From: Methanobacterium bryantii
Lineage (GTDB): Archaea > Methanobacteriota > Methanobacteria > Methanobacteriales > Methanobacteriaceae
Assembly (NCBI RefSeq): GCF_002287175.1
Contig: NZ_LMVM01000023.1
Span: 1-64,000, forward strand
Direction of reading: 5' to 3'
DNA length: 64,000 bases
Shown: positions 19,401 through 27,738 of the stretch, piece after piece
Layout of the letters: each line of letters opens with the position of its first letter
How positions within the stretch are numbered: the stretch's first letter is position 1
Made by a program: the position numbers and the translations under genes
Notes under the pieces: model-generated
Databases searched by the model: none
Told to the model about the DNA's origin: nothing
The model's input: only the letters and a program-made list of their open reading frames with translations

Positions 19401-20775
19401 CTAGAGCTTTATTAAATAGCTCGCGGAATTTCTTCTCGCTCTCTTTCAAGGCCTTTTCCGCGTGTTTACGATCTGTAATATCTCCACATGCAGTGAAAAC
19501 CAGAATTTTCCCGTCAGATCTTTTTGTTGCACGTGTCGTTTCTTTTACCCACAGTATACTTCCATCTTTACGAACTTTACGTAGTTCCCAGTGAAAAACC
19601 TGCCCATAATTTTTAATGGCATTTCTTAAGTTCTGTTCTGCAAATTCTATGTCTTTCTCATAGAATATCTTCGACAACGGCTGGCCAATTAATTCAGGAA
19701 CTGTATAACCTAATAACTCAGCCCCAAAGTGATTTACAGATAATACAGTAAAATCAGCATCTATAGTGAAGTACATGAAGGGATTATCGTCATATAAAGT
19801 ACGGAATTTCTCTTCGCTTTCTCTGAGTTCTGCAGTTCGTTCCTTAACCTGTTCTTCTAAATTATCACGAGCTTCTTTTAATTTTTCCTCTGCACGTTTA
19901 CGCTCAGTTATATCCTCAAGTACTTCCATAGCACCCATTATGTTACCTTCAGGGTCCTCAATAATACTTACTGTGGCGCGCAGCCATCTACCTTCTTTAC
20001 CCATTGCAGGAAAAAAATCTTCAAGTTCATATGCCCCTTTCACAATTTTAGACCGCCTGCATTTTCCACTGTACCATTTTGAAATCCTTTCATAATCTTT
20101 TTCTATTAATAGATCAGCGACAGTCGGCCTTTTTTCACTGTAGAGTGCTTTCCATTGATCTTCTGTTTCAACTATATCTTCAGCTTTAATCCCACTATAC
20201 TCTTCCATAGCCCTGTTCCAATAATTAACCTTATGATCTCGACCTATTATAAATGTAAGAACTGGAGATCCCATAATTATAGTTTCTAATCTCATTTTAT
20301 TCTTTTTTAGTTCATTTTCTGCGTGCTTACGTTCCGTTATGTCCAGATCCATCACAATTCCTAAAATAATATTTCCTTCATCATCAGTTATCGGCAAAGA
20401 GCAAACACTTATCCATCCTCTTGTACCGTCCCCACGTAAAATTTCAATTTCTTCATTTTTAACTACTTCACCAGTTCTAATTGAACGGGATAATGGCCAT
20501 TCATAAGATTTATAAGGAGTACCATCTGGATGAAAACCTCTATATTTCTTAAATTCATCAGCACGGGCTGTTTGTGGATAATGCCATATATTTGCAATTT
20601 GCTTATTAGCCATAATGAATTTTCCAGAAGGAGCTTCTGCAATAATAATTCCTGCAGGAATATTTTCTACTATTGCACTTAGCTGTTTTTTCTCAATTTC
20701 AGAATTTACTCTTTGAGTATTTTCCAAATTTCCTTTTAATGGATTTTTATTCTTTTTCAATCCTATATCTCCCAT
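16456..20775 (-). CDS. Giant nine-PAS sensor histidine kinase
   Basis: At 1439 residues this is a cytoplasmic sensor with nine successive PAS/PAC units, each ending in a DITERK- or DRK-type PAC motif. Units 4-6 share KKFRELF and FIEVNE cores and look like recent tandem copies; unit 7 (SHISKIGAYEWNIKRD) is the PAS_3 type. HisKA has H1223 in IASHDLQEPLRTIS, followed by HATPase motifs NLIGNAIKFKKPDEPP, DNGIGMDQQYAG and GTGIGLAVAKKIVERHGG. The kinase core is nearly the same as in the kinase at 13387-15402. There are no transmembrane helices and no receiver. An alternative TTG start lies 15 nt inside. Confidence 0.94.
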   Translation of the reverse strand: MGDIGLKKNKNPLKGNLENTQRVNSEIEKKQLSAIVENIPAGIIIAEAPSGKFIMANKQIANIWHYPQTARADEFKKYRGFHPDGTPYKSYEWPLSRSIRTGEVVKNEEIEILRGDGTRGWISVCSLPITDDEGNIILGIVMDLDITERKHAENELKKNKMRLETIIMGSPVLTFIIGRDHKVNYWNRAMEEYSGIKAEDIVETEDQWKALYSEKRPTVADLLIEKDYERISKWYSGKCRRSKIVKGAYELEDFFPAMGKEGRWLRATVSIIEDPEGNIMGAMEVLEDITERKRAEEKLKEARDNLEEQVKERTAELRESEEKFRTLYDDNPFMYFTIDADFTVLSVNHFGAELLGYTVPELIGQPLSKIFYEKDIEFAEQNLRNAIKNYGQVFHWELRKVRKDGSILWVKETTRATKRSDGKILVFTACGDITDRKHAEKALKESEKKFRELFNKALDVIVLSEVQEDMMAGQFIEVNEAAVKTLGYSKEEFSNMTPLDLFAPDSKDQIPKIVEELKKRGSTLFEAKSVTKSRGEIPVEVNVHIFKLRGKDVALSMARNIADRKRAEEALKESEEKFREIFNNANDMITVSKIKENMPGRFIEVNEVGLKMLGYSREEFLNMTPYDIVSPESSISVSDITSEMSKKGYARHESIIVSKDGFKIPVEVATHFFKLRGKDMILAVSRDITDRKHAEEALKESEKKFRELFDQATDMITLSEVNDDGTIRGFIEVNETASKRLGYSKNELLNMTALDIYSDTSAILKMTLEMFKKGYSIIENVQIAKDGRKIPVELNTHLFSLEGKKVVLSISRDITERKKAEEELIRSETILEEASHISKIGAYEWNIKRDEFILSGEGQRIYGVKESILPFEEIMNVVYPADVMMVRRALNESLKTFKPYDLEHRINRPDGEIRYIHTRSSVLLDDEGKPGKMYGVTEDITERKHAEEQIKRLADIVDSSDDAIIGEDLNGTILSWNKGAEKIYGYSAQEMVGKPIFSLAPDSERGKTSKLLEEVKSGRKVAHYEAQRIKKNGVKIDILITLSPIKNVDGEITGISAIVRDITERKKAERALAESEEKLNAIIKSSPDSIISSDLNLDIISCNQASMDMYGASSSEELIGLNALELVDPKDRSKLMEATKIALSEERSVILELNSVTLDGKKVFPVEISGNSIRDAEGNSIGFVAITKDITERKNAERERETLIGELERSNQELQQFAYIASHDLQEPLRTISSFTQLLARRYKGQIDKDADEFIDFIVDGTNRMQAMIKDLLKYSRVQTRGEEFKPIDVQNALDNALFNLKVTIDENNAEITHDNLPVITADEKQLIQLFQNLIGNAIKFKKPDEPPKIHVVYRKDEKNGEHIFGVSDNGIGMDQQYAGRIFELFQRLHTRDEYKGTGIGLAVAKKIVERHGGHIWVESEPGAGSTFYFTIPVKEESK

Positions 20776-20892
20776 CCAAAGTGCTGCTGAATCTAACTTA
20801 AACTATCCCCTTAGATAATGTAATGTAAAAAATTAAAGGTTAAAATGTTCTATATTAAACTATTCTAATGCACATGCTGCATTTAAAAATAT

Positions 20893-22092
20893 TTACTTTG
20901 CTGCCGCTCCAAATTTAATTACAGGTTTAACTACTGTATCTCTTTTATCGAACTGGCTGTAAATTTGAGGAGCATCTTCAATAGATATCCTATCTGAAAC
21001 TATGAAACTTGGTTTAGCTTTGCCATCAAATATCAAATTTCTTAAAAACACGTGTAGTTGTTTTACAGGAGTTTGTCCCATACCAATTGTAATTCCTTTT
21101 TCCCATAGTTTTCCAAGCGGGAACATTATATTTCCCTGTTTTTCATCTTCATTATCTGCAGCAGGATTTTCCTTTGGATAAACACCTATAAGTCCTACAT
21201 GGCCGCCGGCATTTATTACATTTGCAATATCCATAAGCACCTGGTTTCGTTTTTCCTGATTAGGGTTTTCTCGGTCATATGCCTGGAATCCAACTGCATC
21301 TATAGCAGAATCAACACCTAATGTCTTTTCTTCTCCAAGCCGCAACGATTCCATTAAATTTTTGTTATTTTGTCTCATTTCCATTATTTGCTGCGCGGGA
21401 TCTCCATCATCCGTGTTTATTGGAATTGCACCAATTGATTCTGCACGTTTAAGCCTCTCATCGGAGTCATCGACTATGTAGACTTCACCTGCTCCTTTTA
21501 AAACAGAACTGTAAGCAGCAAGCAAACCTACAGGCCCTGCACCGAAAACTGCCACAGCTTTACCTGCAGAAACATGAGCTAATTCTGTAGAATAATAGGA
21601 CGTTGGGAAGATATCTGCAAGAAGTACAAAATCATCTTCAAATTCATCTCCAGGTTCTCCAGGTAATTTTAAGCATGCCCAATCAGCAAACGGGACAAGT
21701 ACATATTCAGCCTGTCCTCCTTCATACGGACCCATATCCACGTATCCATATGCTGCTCCGGGTTGCTCTCGATTCAGTGTAAGACATGCATTGGTCATAC
21801 CTTGAATACAATTCAGGCAAAACCCACATGCTATATTAAAAGGCATGACAACTCTATCTCCGGGTTTTACTAACTGTACTGCATCTCCAACCTCTTCAAC
21901 TACGCCCATTGGTTCATGACCAAGGGTTCGTCCGGATTCAAATGTTGTTTCACCGTCGTACATATGTAAATCGCTCCCACATATGGCACTGCTGGTAATT
22001 CGTATAATCGCATCTGTCGGCTTGCTTATTTTCGGATTTTCCACATCCTTAACTTCAACTTTTTTAGGACCTTTATAAACAACAGCTTTCAT
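20893..22092 (-). CDS. Zinc-dependent dehydrogenase, formaldehyde dehydrogenase-like
   Basis: This 399-residue medium-chain dehydrogenase resembles glutathione-independent formaldehyde dehydrogenase. The catalytic zinc ligands are C38 in SAICGSDLHMYDG and HEP near residue 60; structural-zinc Cys residues lie in FNIACGFCLNCIQGMTNAC (about 88-106). The Rossmann GAGPVG motif is near residue 180 (VAVFGAGPVGLLAAYSS), with an acidic DDSD after the next strand, which favours NAD. GGAGGTTG precedes the ATG. It is monocistronic, with array E in its promoter region. The true substrate may be another aldehyde or alcohol. Confidence 0.88.
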   Translation of the reverse strand: MKAVVYKGPKKVEVKDVENPKISKPTDAIIRITSSAICGSDLHMYDGETTFESGRTLGHEPMGVVEEVGDAVQLVKPGDRVVMPFNIACGFCLNCIQGMTNACLTLNREQPGAAYGYVDMGPYEGGQAEYVLVPFADWACLKLPGEPGDEFEDDFVLLADIFPTSYYSTELAHVSAGKAVAVFGAGPVGLLAAYSSVLKGAGEVYIVDDSDERLKRAESIGAIPINTDDGDPAQQIMEMRQNNKNLMESLRLGEEKTLGVDSAIDAVGFQAYDRENPNQEKRNQVLMDIANVINAGGHVGLIGVYPKENPAADNEDEKQGNIMFPLGKLWEKGITIGMGQTPVKQLHVFLRNLIFDGKAKPSFIVSDRISIEDAPQIYSQFDKRDTVVKPVIKFGAAAK

Positions 22093-22104
22093 TTTTCAAC
22101 CTCC

Positions 22105-22375
22105 AAAAAATTAAGTATAATTTTTTGGGCCCTCGAACACTCTGTGTTCGGGGCCTACAACTCTTTGATTTGTGGCCGAGAAAACGTAGTTTTCCACAGC
22201 ATCGGAAATCTCTGATTTCCGAATGTTTCAGAAATTCATAGAATTTCTTTCAATCTCCAAAAAATCCCTCGAAAATTCTTTGAATTTTCGGGCTACCGAA
22301 AATCTACGATTTTCGAAGACTTCGATTTTTTGAGGTTTCGAAAATCTCAATTTTTGATTGAGATTTCCTTCAACC
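22105..22375. repeat. Hairpin array E upstream of the dehydrogenase
   Basis: Units include CGAACAC-tct-GTGTTCG, GAAAAC-gta-GTTTTC, CGGAAATC-tct-GATTTCCG, GAAATTC-ata-GAATTTC, CGAAAATTC-ttt-GAATTTTCG and CGAAAATC-tac-GATTTTCG. It begins 15 bp upstream of the dehydrogenase start, so it replaces what should be its 5' control region. No gene lies in 22376-22620. Confidence 0.8.
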
Positions 22376-22629
22376 CCCCTCACGTTTGAAGATAATTTTA
22401 TTGTTGATCATATTAATTATTTATTAATAATTATTACGAAATAATTTGGGTACTCTGCCAATTAAAATGAACAGAAAAATTACATGAAACATGCCCTAAT
22501 AACTGAGCACATCCTATTTTTAATAATTTAGACAGTTTAAATAAGAGCACAAATAGATAAATTTAAAGGTATCTATTTTTAATTATTAATCATTAATTAC
22601 TTAACATTCAATGAGCGGAGGTGAAAACA

Positions 22630-22836
22630 GTGGTTCTAGGAATAGATGATCCATGGGTTTGGAGTGCTTATATTTTAACTATATTAAGTATGCTTTTATG
22701 CGTGATTTATGGGGCCTTAAATTGGAATAAAGGCGATGAAGACGAAGAAACACAAGTTAAAGAAGAAATGGAATGGCATAAAAAAGAAAAAGAGATGGAA
22801 GAAAAAGAATTAGGGATATGGGATGAAGAAGGATAG
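22630..22836 (+). CDS. Symporter small accessory protein
   Basis: A 68-residue protein with one membrane helix (about residues 10-30, SAYILTILSMLLCVIYGA) and a highly charged cytoplasmic tail (NWNKGDEDEETQ, then Glu/Lys repeats). The GTG at 22630 is chosen because GGAGGTGA precedes it with 6 nt spacing; the GTG at 22621 would overlap that ribosome binding site. It lies 12 bp ahead of the SSS symporter, the usual place for the small subunit that accompanies such transporters in archaea and some bacteria. Confidence 0.8.
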   Translation: MVLGIDDPWVWSAYILTILSMLLCVIYGALNWNKGDEDEETQVKEEMEWHKKEKEMEEKELGIWDEEG

Positions 22837-22848
22837 GTAGGGATTAAA

Positions 22849-24447
22849 ATGGATAACTACGTCTTACTTATTGTTATAGCTTTAATATATATTTTAATGG
22901 TGGGTTACGTAGGCTACATAGCCTGGAAAAGGACTAAAAGCGCCGACGACTATATGGTCGCCGGAAGAGAAACCCATCCATTTATCATGGCCCTCAGTTA
23001 TGGGGCCACATTTATCAGTACTGCCGCCATCGTAGGTTTTGGTGGAACAGCAGGAGTGTATGGAATGGGCCTTTTATGGCTCACAGTGTTGAACATTCTT
23101 GTCGGTATTTTTATAGCATTTGTCCTGTTTGGGAAACGAACAAGGAAAATGGGGCATAATTTAAACGCGCTTACTTTCCCTGAATTTCTTTCGCGTCGTT
23201 TTGACAGTAAATTTATTCAATATTTCAGTGGTGCAGTAATATTTTTAGGAATGCCATTATATGCATCTGTAGTTTTAATTGGTATGGCAAGATTTGTAGA
23301 AACAACAATAGGTCTTAATTATTCAATAGCATTAATTGCAATGGCCATTATAGTCGCAATTTATGTTGTCTTTGGTGGAATAAGGGGGGTTATGTACACC
23401 GATGCCCTGCAGGGAACTATAATGTTTATAGGAATGGTTATATTATTAGGTGCTATTTACTGGTTAACTGGAGGTATTACCGCAGGTAACCAAGCTTTAA
23501 CCAATCTAATTCATCAAATCCCAGCTAATGCGACAGCTACGGCAGCAGCTACTGGTTTTACCGGATGGACATCTATGCCCTCGCTTGGAAGTCCATTTTG
23601 GTGGACATTAATAAGTACACTTATTTTAGGAGTAGGTATTGGTGTTTTATCACAACCACAGCTCGTAGTAAGGTTCATGACAGTTAAATCCAACAAAGAA
23701 CTCAACAGAGCAGTTCTAATTGGAGGAATATTCATATTCATCATGACCGGTACCGCGTTCGTTGTAGGAGCATTATCCAACGTTTACTTCTTTGATACTG
23801 TTGGACAGCTGGCAATGCAAGTTGCGGGAGGTAATGCAGACAAAATAATCCCAGTATTTATCAGTTCAGCTATGCCGGTCTGGTTTGCCTACTTATTCAT
23901 GATAACACTGCTTTCTGCAGCTATGTCTACCCTAAGTGCACAATTCCACGTGCAGGGAACTGCTTTAGGCCGAGATATATACGAAACAGTGACTGGAACT
24001 AAAGGTAAATCCTCAGTGTTAGTTGCAAGGGCAGGAATTACCATCGCAGTTATAATAGCAGTTATTCTAGGCTTTATTTTACCAGATAACATAATAGCTG
24101 TTGGAACTGCCATGTGGTTCAGTATAACTGCGGCAGCATTCCTTTCAATGTACGTGTTTGCATTGTTCTGGAAACGTTCAACCAAAGCAGGTGTAATCTC
24201 TGGTTTAGTTATTGGAACATTATTAAGCATATTCTGGATGGTATTTGAATATAAAAAGTCAGCAGCAGCACTTGGTATATGTCAGGCACTTACAGGTAGC
24301 CCTGTTCTTATAGCTGCAAATCCATGGCCTACAGTTGATTCAATAGTGATAGCACTGCCTGTTGCATTTGTAATAACAGTTATAGTAAGTTTACTTACAA
24401 AACCACAGCCAAAAGAACAGTTAGATAAAATATTTAAGGGAGTTTAA
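22849..24447 (+). CDS. Sodium:solute symporter (SSS family), copy 2
   Basis: A 532-residue transporter with about 13 helices, the same length as copy 1 and largely colinear in sequence (identical YIAWKRTKSADDYMVAGRE, LNALTFPEFLSRRFDSKFIQ and MSTLSAQFHVQGTALGRDIYET segments). Differences concentrate in external loops, for example residues 300-330 (FDTVGQLAMQVAGGN against FQHTGMTAVQAAGGN), which may tune the substrate. GGTAGGGATTAAA precedes the ATG. It forms an operon with the small accessory protein, which copy 1 lacks. A T-rich tract after the stop (24448-24478) is a plausible terminator. Confidence 0.92.
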   Translation: MDNYVLLIVIALIYILMVGYVGYIAWKRTKSADDYMVAGRETHPFIMALSYGATFISTAAIVGFGGTAGVYGMGLLWLTVLNILVGIFIAFVLFGKRTRKMGHNLNALTFPEFLSRRFDSKFIQYFSGAVIFLGMPLYASVVLIGMARFVETTIGLNYSIALIAMAIIVAIYVVFGGIRGVMYTDALQGTIMFIGMVILLGAIYWLTGGITAGNQALTNLIHQIPANATATAAATGFTGWTSMPSLGSPFWWTLISTLILGVGIGVLSQPQLVVRFMTVKSNKELNRAVLIGGIFIFIMTGTAFVVGALSNVYFFDTVGQLAMQVAGGNADKIIPVFISSAMPVWFAYLFMITLLSAAMSTLSAQFHVQGTALGRDIYETVTGTKGKSSVLVARAGITIAVIIAVILGFILPDNIIAVGTAMWFSITAAAFLSMYVFALFWKRSTKAGVISGLVIGTLLSIFWMVFEYKKSAAALGICQALTGSPVLIAANPWPTVDSIVIALPVAFVITVIVSLLTKPQPKEQLDKIFKGV

Positions 24448-24478
24448 TTTTTTCCCCTTTTTTAATTTTATTTTTTTA
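24448..24478 (+). terminator. T-run terminator after symporter copy 2
   Basis: The tract directly after the TAA is nearly pure T with a CCCC interruption, the usual archaeal transcription stop. It separates the symporter from the convergent broken gene. Confidence 0.45.
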
Positions 24479-24480
24479 AA

Positions 24481-24888
24481 TTATTTGTATATTCGCTGGA
24501 CAAAATCAGGGCACATTCTAGGATATTTTTTTTCAAATTCCATATTTAATTTATCAGTTATCTCTTCTTCAAGTTCTTTGTTTTTAGATGCAGATACAAA
24601 AAACGTTTTATTTTCGAAATAAGTGTTTAAAACCTCTTCACCTATGTGCATTTCAATATTAAATGGTTTAAAATCTGAAGACTCCCTTTGAATTTCAGAT
24701 AATATTTTTGGAGATAATTTAAGGCGTTTATTATCTTCTTGAGTGTAAACAGTATATGGAGTAGCTATCTTTTTAATATGGAAAGATGCACAGCCTTCTA
24801 TGTTAGAAGCTTTACGTGTGGTTCAAAAAACACAAAGGAAGACTTTTTTCTCAAAATCAACGCTACATTTAAGATTAACTGATTTCAT
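24481..24888 (-). pseudogene. Gene of unknown function interrupted by an in-frame UGA
   Basis: An ATG at 24888 has a strong AGGAGGGG ribosome binding site 4 nt before it. The frame reads MKSVNLKCSVDFEKKV, meets TGA at 24825-24823 (codon 22), then continues open for another 113 codons to TAA at 24483-24481 (TTRKASNIEGCASFHIKKI to KYPRMCPDFVQRIYK). Both neighbouring frames close soon after the TGA, so a single frameshift does not explain it, whereas one nonsense change does. The protein would be 135 residues, soluble, Lys/Glu-rich near the end, and of no recognised family. Confidence 0.6.
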
Positions 24889-25242
24889 AAAACCCCTCCT
24901 TATTTTTCCGAACAAACTAAGCTATCCTCATTATTATTTTGAATTTTATAGTATATATTCATCAAAGAATAAGGAGATTAAAAGAAGTTCGCTCATTTCC
25001 ATTATCCTGTGCACAGTTTATACTTCATGTTAGATTGTCGTATTGGTTAATTTAAGTTAAATTTGTTTAAAAATCCATTTAATGAATAAGTTACATAGAT
25101 TAAATTACTAACATTAACAATAACACCCCGAAATGAGTGAATAATGATATTTAAGTCGTATTTAAAAGTAAAAATTAATTTAATCAAAAAAATATAATTT
25201 AACATTTCCCAATTATGTTAATGAATTTATTTAAATTTCCAA
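24889..25242. other. Intergenic, no gene seen
   Basis: AT-rich sequence between the interrupted gene and the ERF gene. I see no hairpin array and no convincing reading frame. TATA-like stretches for the leftward interrupted gene are possible around 24945-24960 (TTTTATAGTATATATTC). Confidence 0.4.
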
Positions 25243-25815
25243 TTAGTTTCTCTTGAGTTGATCTTCAATCTGTTTAACCTGTTGGCCATCATAAAGCTGC
25301 TTAGCTTTGCTTATAATTGCATTTTCATTCACGTTAAAATTCTTTGCAATTAACATCTCTTTAATTTCATCTATCCATTTTACTGCTTCAGCATCATCTT
25401 GGGAAGGGTTTGATCCATCCTTTGGACGTGCTTTTGAAGCTATATTTCCATCATCATCATCTTCAGAACTTATTCCTAAAAGTGCTGTAAGCTGATATCG
25501 TCTACCATATGTAATTGCACTCCCACTTCCCTGAGCTGTATTCTTATCAGGTTTCAAGAATAATTTATCAGTTTCAATTATCTCCCCTGATGTGTGAATG
25601 AGTTTAGTTTGAACATATACATCTCCAGCTTCATTACTTCCAGTATTCTGAATTAACAATATTCCATTTTCAGTTAAAAGAGGACGTACACAGTTTAAAA
25701 TATCCGGCAATGGCGCGTATTTACTCCTGAAAAATGGATTTGTAGCTGTGTTTGATGGATTCTTAATTTTTCTTTGGACTTCAAGTAGTGCTGCTGCTAT
25801 ATTTTTAATTTCCAT
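25243..25815 (-). CDS. ERF-family single-strand annealing protein
   Basis: This 190-residue protein is recognisable as an ERF-superfamily recombinase, the annealing proteins of temperate phages: IAAALLEVQRKIKNP, NPFFRSKYAPLPDILNCVRPLL and the signature AQGSGSAITYGRRYQLTALLGI, with the acidic EDDDDGN following. It anneals complementary single strands after resection. AAGGAGTAATTT precedes the ATG. It is the last gene of a leftward set (RHH, unknown, NucS, ERF). Such genes are usually viral or plasmid-borne, so lateral transfer is likely. No integrase or structural phage gene is seen. Confidence 0.88.
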   Translation of the reverse strand: MEIKNIAAALLEVQRKIKNPSNTATNPFFRSKYAPLPDILNCVRPLLTENGILLIQNTGSNEAGDVYVQTKLIHTSGEIIETDKLFLKPDKNTAQGSGSAITYGRRYQLTALLGISSEDDDDGNIASKARPKDGSNPSQDDAEAVKWIDEIKEMLIAKNFNVNENAIISKAKQLYDGQQVKQIEDQLKRN

Positions 25816-25882
25816 TTAAATTACTCCTTTTCAGTTACTAGTTTAGTTAATTACCTAATTTTTAAATTTTAAAACAATAAAC

Positions 25883-26641
25883 TTAATCAAAAAAATCTAA
25901 TTTTATTATATCTTCTTTCTTGAGTTTTTTAGGAGGGTGCAGCTCCTTAAATTCTAACCCATACTCTTTTAAAAGTTTCATGGCACTATCTGTAATAGAA
26001 GGTGCCACTAACATCCCCCTTAAACCTTCATTTTCTTCCTTTAAATTATCCACATAACGTTTAAGCTGACTTACCGCGCCCAAACTCCCTCTAACTCTTT
26101 TAAGTTCTAAAACCATTATGTTTCCATTTTTATCTTTTCCAAGAATATCAATTACTCCATTTGAGATGGATTTTTCCTTTGCAATTGGTTTGAATCCTTC
26201 TTCAATGACTTCAGGGTTTTCATAGAAAATTAGGTTGGCCATGTCTTCCTCGCTTCCAATTAAGTCCAGTTCTTCATAGTCTTTAGCAACAAAATATGTC
26301 GCCATGTAAGTTTTTGAGATTTCAACATCCAGAATTTCCTTTGGATTTTTCCGGATACTTCTTATAAGCATTAAATCATCTTTAACCTTAAATTTAACAG
26401 TACACCCCGGAGGCTGCCAGTTTACAGGGTTTCTTTTTTCACTTTTGTGAATTAAAAAGGATCCATCTGGTTTTATTATAATTACCCTATCGCCCAGTTC
26501 AAGATTACTTTTAGCTCTACCTTCATAGAAAACCCTGCAGCAGGCTGTGATTATTATTATGGCTTTATTTTTGAGCCCATCCTTTAGAAGTTCATTTGTT
26601 TTCTCAATACTTGGATTTTCTTCTACTTTGAATTTCACCAT
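25883..26641 (-). CDS. nucS: Endonuclease NucS/EndoMS
   Basis: This 252-residue enzyme matches archaeal NucS (EndoMS), which cuts at mismatches or single-strand flaps, and acts with PCNA. The N-terminal dimerisation and DNA-binding domain covers residues 1-115 (GDRVIIIKPDGSFLIHKS, NPVNWQPPG). The C-terminal RecB-like nuclease has GVIDILGKDKNGNIMVLELKRVRG, where the D, E and K of the PD-(D/E)xK centre are visible, and QLKRYV after it. The C-terminal tail (KLDFFD) resembles a PCNA-interacting peptide. It sits 67 bp upstream of the ERF gene on the same strand. Confidence 0.92.
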   Translation of the reverse strand: MVKFKVEENPSIEKTNELLKDGLKNKAIIIITACCRVFYEGRAKSNLELGDRVIIIKPDGSFLIHKSEKRNPVNWQPPGCTVKFKVKDDLMLIRSIRKNPKEILDVEISKTYMATYFVAKDYEELDLIGSEEDMANLIFYENPEVIEEGFKPIAKEKSISNGVIDILGKDKNGNIMVLELKRVRGSLGAVSQLKRYVDNLKEENEGLRGMLVAPSITDSAMKLLKEYGLEFKELHPPKKLKKEDIIKLDFFD

Positions 26642-26784
26642 GACTATTACTCGTTTTCTGTTAGTTAATTGTAGTGCAATTTTGAAAGAAGTTGAGGATT
26701 TAAATCAAGTTAAATTTAAAAAAAATAGAATTTAACAATAAATTAAAAAAAAATAAGAATAAAAATTATTCTTCGTTTTCAAAT

Positions 26785-27049
26785 GCCCTCAGAAATCCCT
26801 CAAAATTCTTCGAATTTTGGGGCCACAAACACTTTGTGTTTGTAGGCATGGATTTCTGGGGTTAAATGAAATTACAAATCAGAGCTCGTAAAAACTAAGT
26901 TTTTACGGCCCCAAAACCATAGGTTTTGAGGGATTTGTAATTTCCTGAACCGATGAAACAAGCTTTCGAAAATCAAAGATTTTCGATGCTCCAAAAACCT
27001 TCGGTTTTTGAGAGTTTCCTCATGCATCGAAAAAGCTATGCTTTTTCGA
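26785..27049. repeat. Hairpin array F, running into the end of the next gene
   Basis: Units include AAAATTC-ttc-GAATTTT, CAAACAC-ttt-GTGTTTG, GTAAAAAC-taa-GTTTTTAC, AAAACC-ata-GGTTTT, CGAAAATC-aaa-GATTTTCG, CAAAAACC-ttc-GGTTTTTG and, at 27027-27049, TCGAAAAAGC-tat-GCTTTTTCGA. The last unit contains the final codons and TAG stop of the gene at 27036-27515. Confidence 0.85.
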
Positions 27050-27515
27050 ATGCCTCTGCATTCACGATTTTGAGATTTGGAGTTCTTGCGTTTGGGTTAC
27101 TTGCTTGAACTGCTTTTACTGTTACGTTTTTGACACTCTTGTTCACTGTTTCTCGGAATGTGTCAAAAACAACGGAGTAACTTTCAAGCTGATCTAGCTC
27201 AGTATCGTTTAAAGCATGACTTAAACTGTCTATCAATTCGTAGATCCTACCGCCTTTTTCTCCATATATTTTAGCAACGTCATCATCGAAGTATGCTGAT
27301 GTTATAAGCCCACATATCCATTTTCGCTTGTTTTCGTGGTCTGTGATTATAACATAGAACTCCTGTACTTCTTTACCCTTAATTTCCTTGGATTTTAATT
27401 CCCCGACGTATATTTCACCAGTTATTTCACTTTCTGGTTCTAGTTGAGAAAGGTACATGGTTTCATAGTCGTCGTCGTAGTTTGCGCTTCCTTTTTGGAT
27501 TCCTAAATCAATCAT
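27036..27515 (-). CDS. Unknown protein of the ERF-NucS module
   Basis: A 159-residue acidic protein with a beta-rich core (SEITGEIYVGELKSKEI, EFYVIITDHENKRKWICGLI) that could be an OB-like fold, followed by a helical region and a basic Asn/Lys tail (SVKNVTVKAVQASNPNA). I do not recognise the family. Position between an RHH protein and recombination genes suggests a DNA-processing role, for example single-strand binding, but that is inference. GAGGTGAATTA precedes the ATG. The last residues FEKA and the TAG stop are encoded by a 10-bp-stem hairpin unit, so the original C-terminus may have been altered. Confidence 0.65.
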   Translation of the reverse strand: MIDLGIQKGSANYDDDYETMYLSQLEPESEITGEIYVGELKSKEIKGKEVQEFYVIITDHENKRKWICGLITSAYFDDDVAKIYGEKGGRIYELIDSLSHALNDTELDQLESYSVVFDTFRETVNKSVKNVTVKAVQASNPNARTPNLKIVNAEAFEKA

Positions 27516-27530
27516 TTAATTCACCTCAAA

Positions 27531-27716
27531 CTATTCGCACTGAACGTTTTCATCTTCGGGATGAGAGTATTCAAATCCTTCTTTTCTACACCAGTCATAG
27601 AAAGCCTCTGTAGCCCCACGAGATAATCGCCCTTGTTTGTCACCATATTTTTGTCGTGTAATTCTCCTGAATGCTATCTCTAATTCATCAGGAATGCATA
27701 CTGTTACCGCTCCCAT
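27531..27716 (-). CDS. Ribbon-helix-helix-type small protein
   Basis: This 61-residue protein starts with a short strand and two helices in RHH order: VTVCIPDELEIAFRRITRQ, then YGDKQGRLSRGATEAFYDWC. RHH proteins dimerise and bind operators through the N-terminal strand. It is the first gene of the leftward set, 15 bp before the next, and just upstream lie two direct copies of ATATGTTTTAT spaced 21 bp apart, a likely operator. It may be the regulator of the module, or an antitoxin without a visible toxin. Confidence 0.7.
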   Translation of the reverse strand: MGAVTVCIPDELEIAFRRITRQKYGDKQGRLSRGATEAFYDWCRKEGFEYSHPEDENVQCE

Positions 27717-27738
27717 CCAATCATCATCCTCTTATGAA

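Noticed and set aside
24800..25033. A 77-codon frame on the plus strand
   Set aside because: It is antisense to the interrupted gene and its start region, and the encoded peptide has no coding character.
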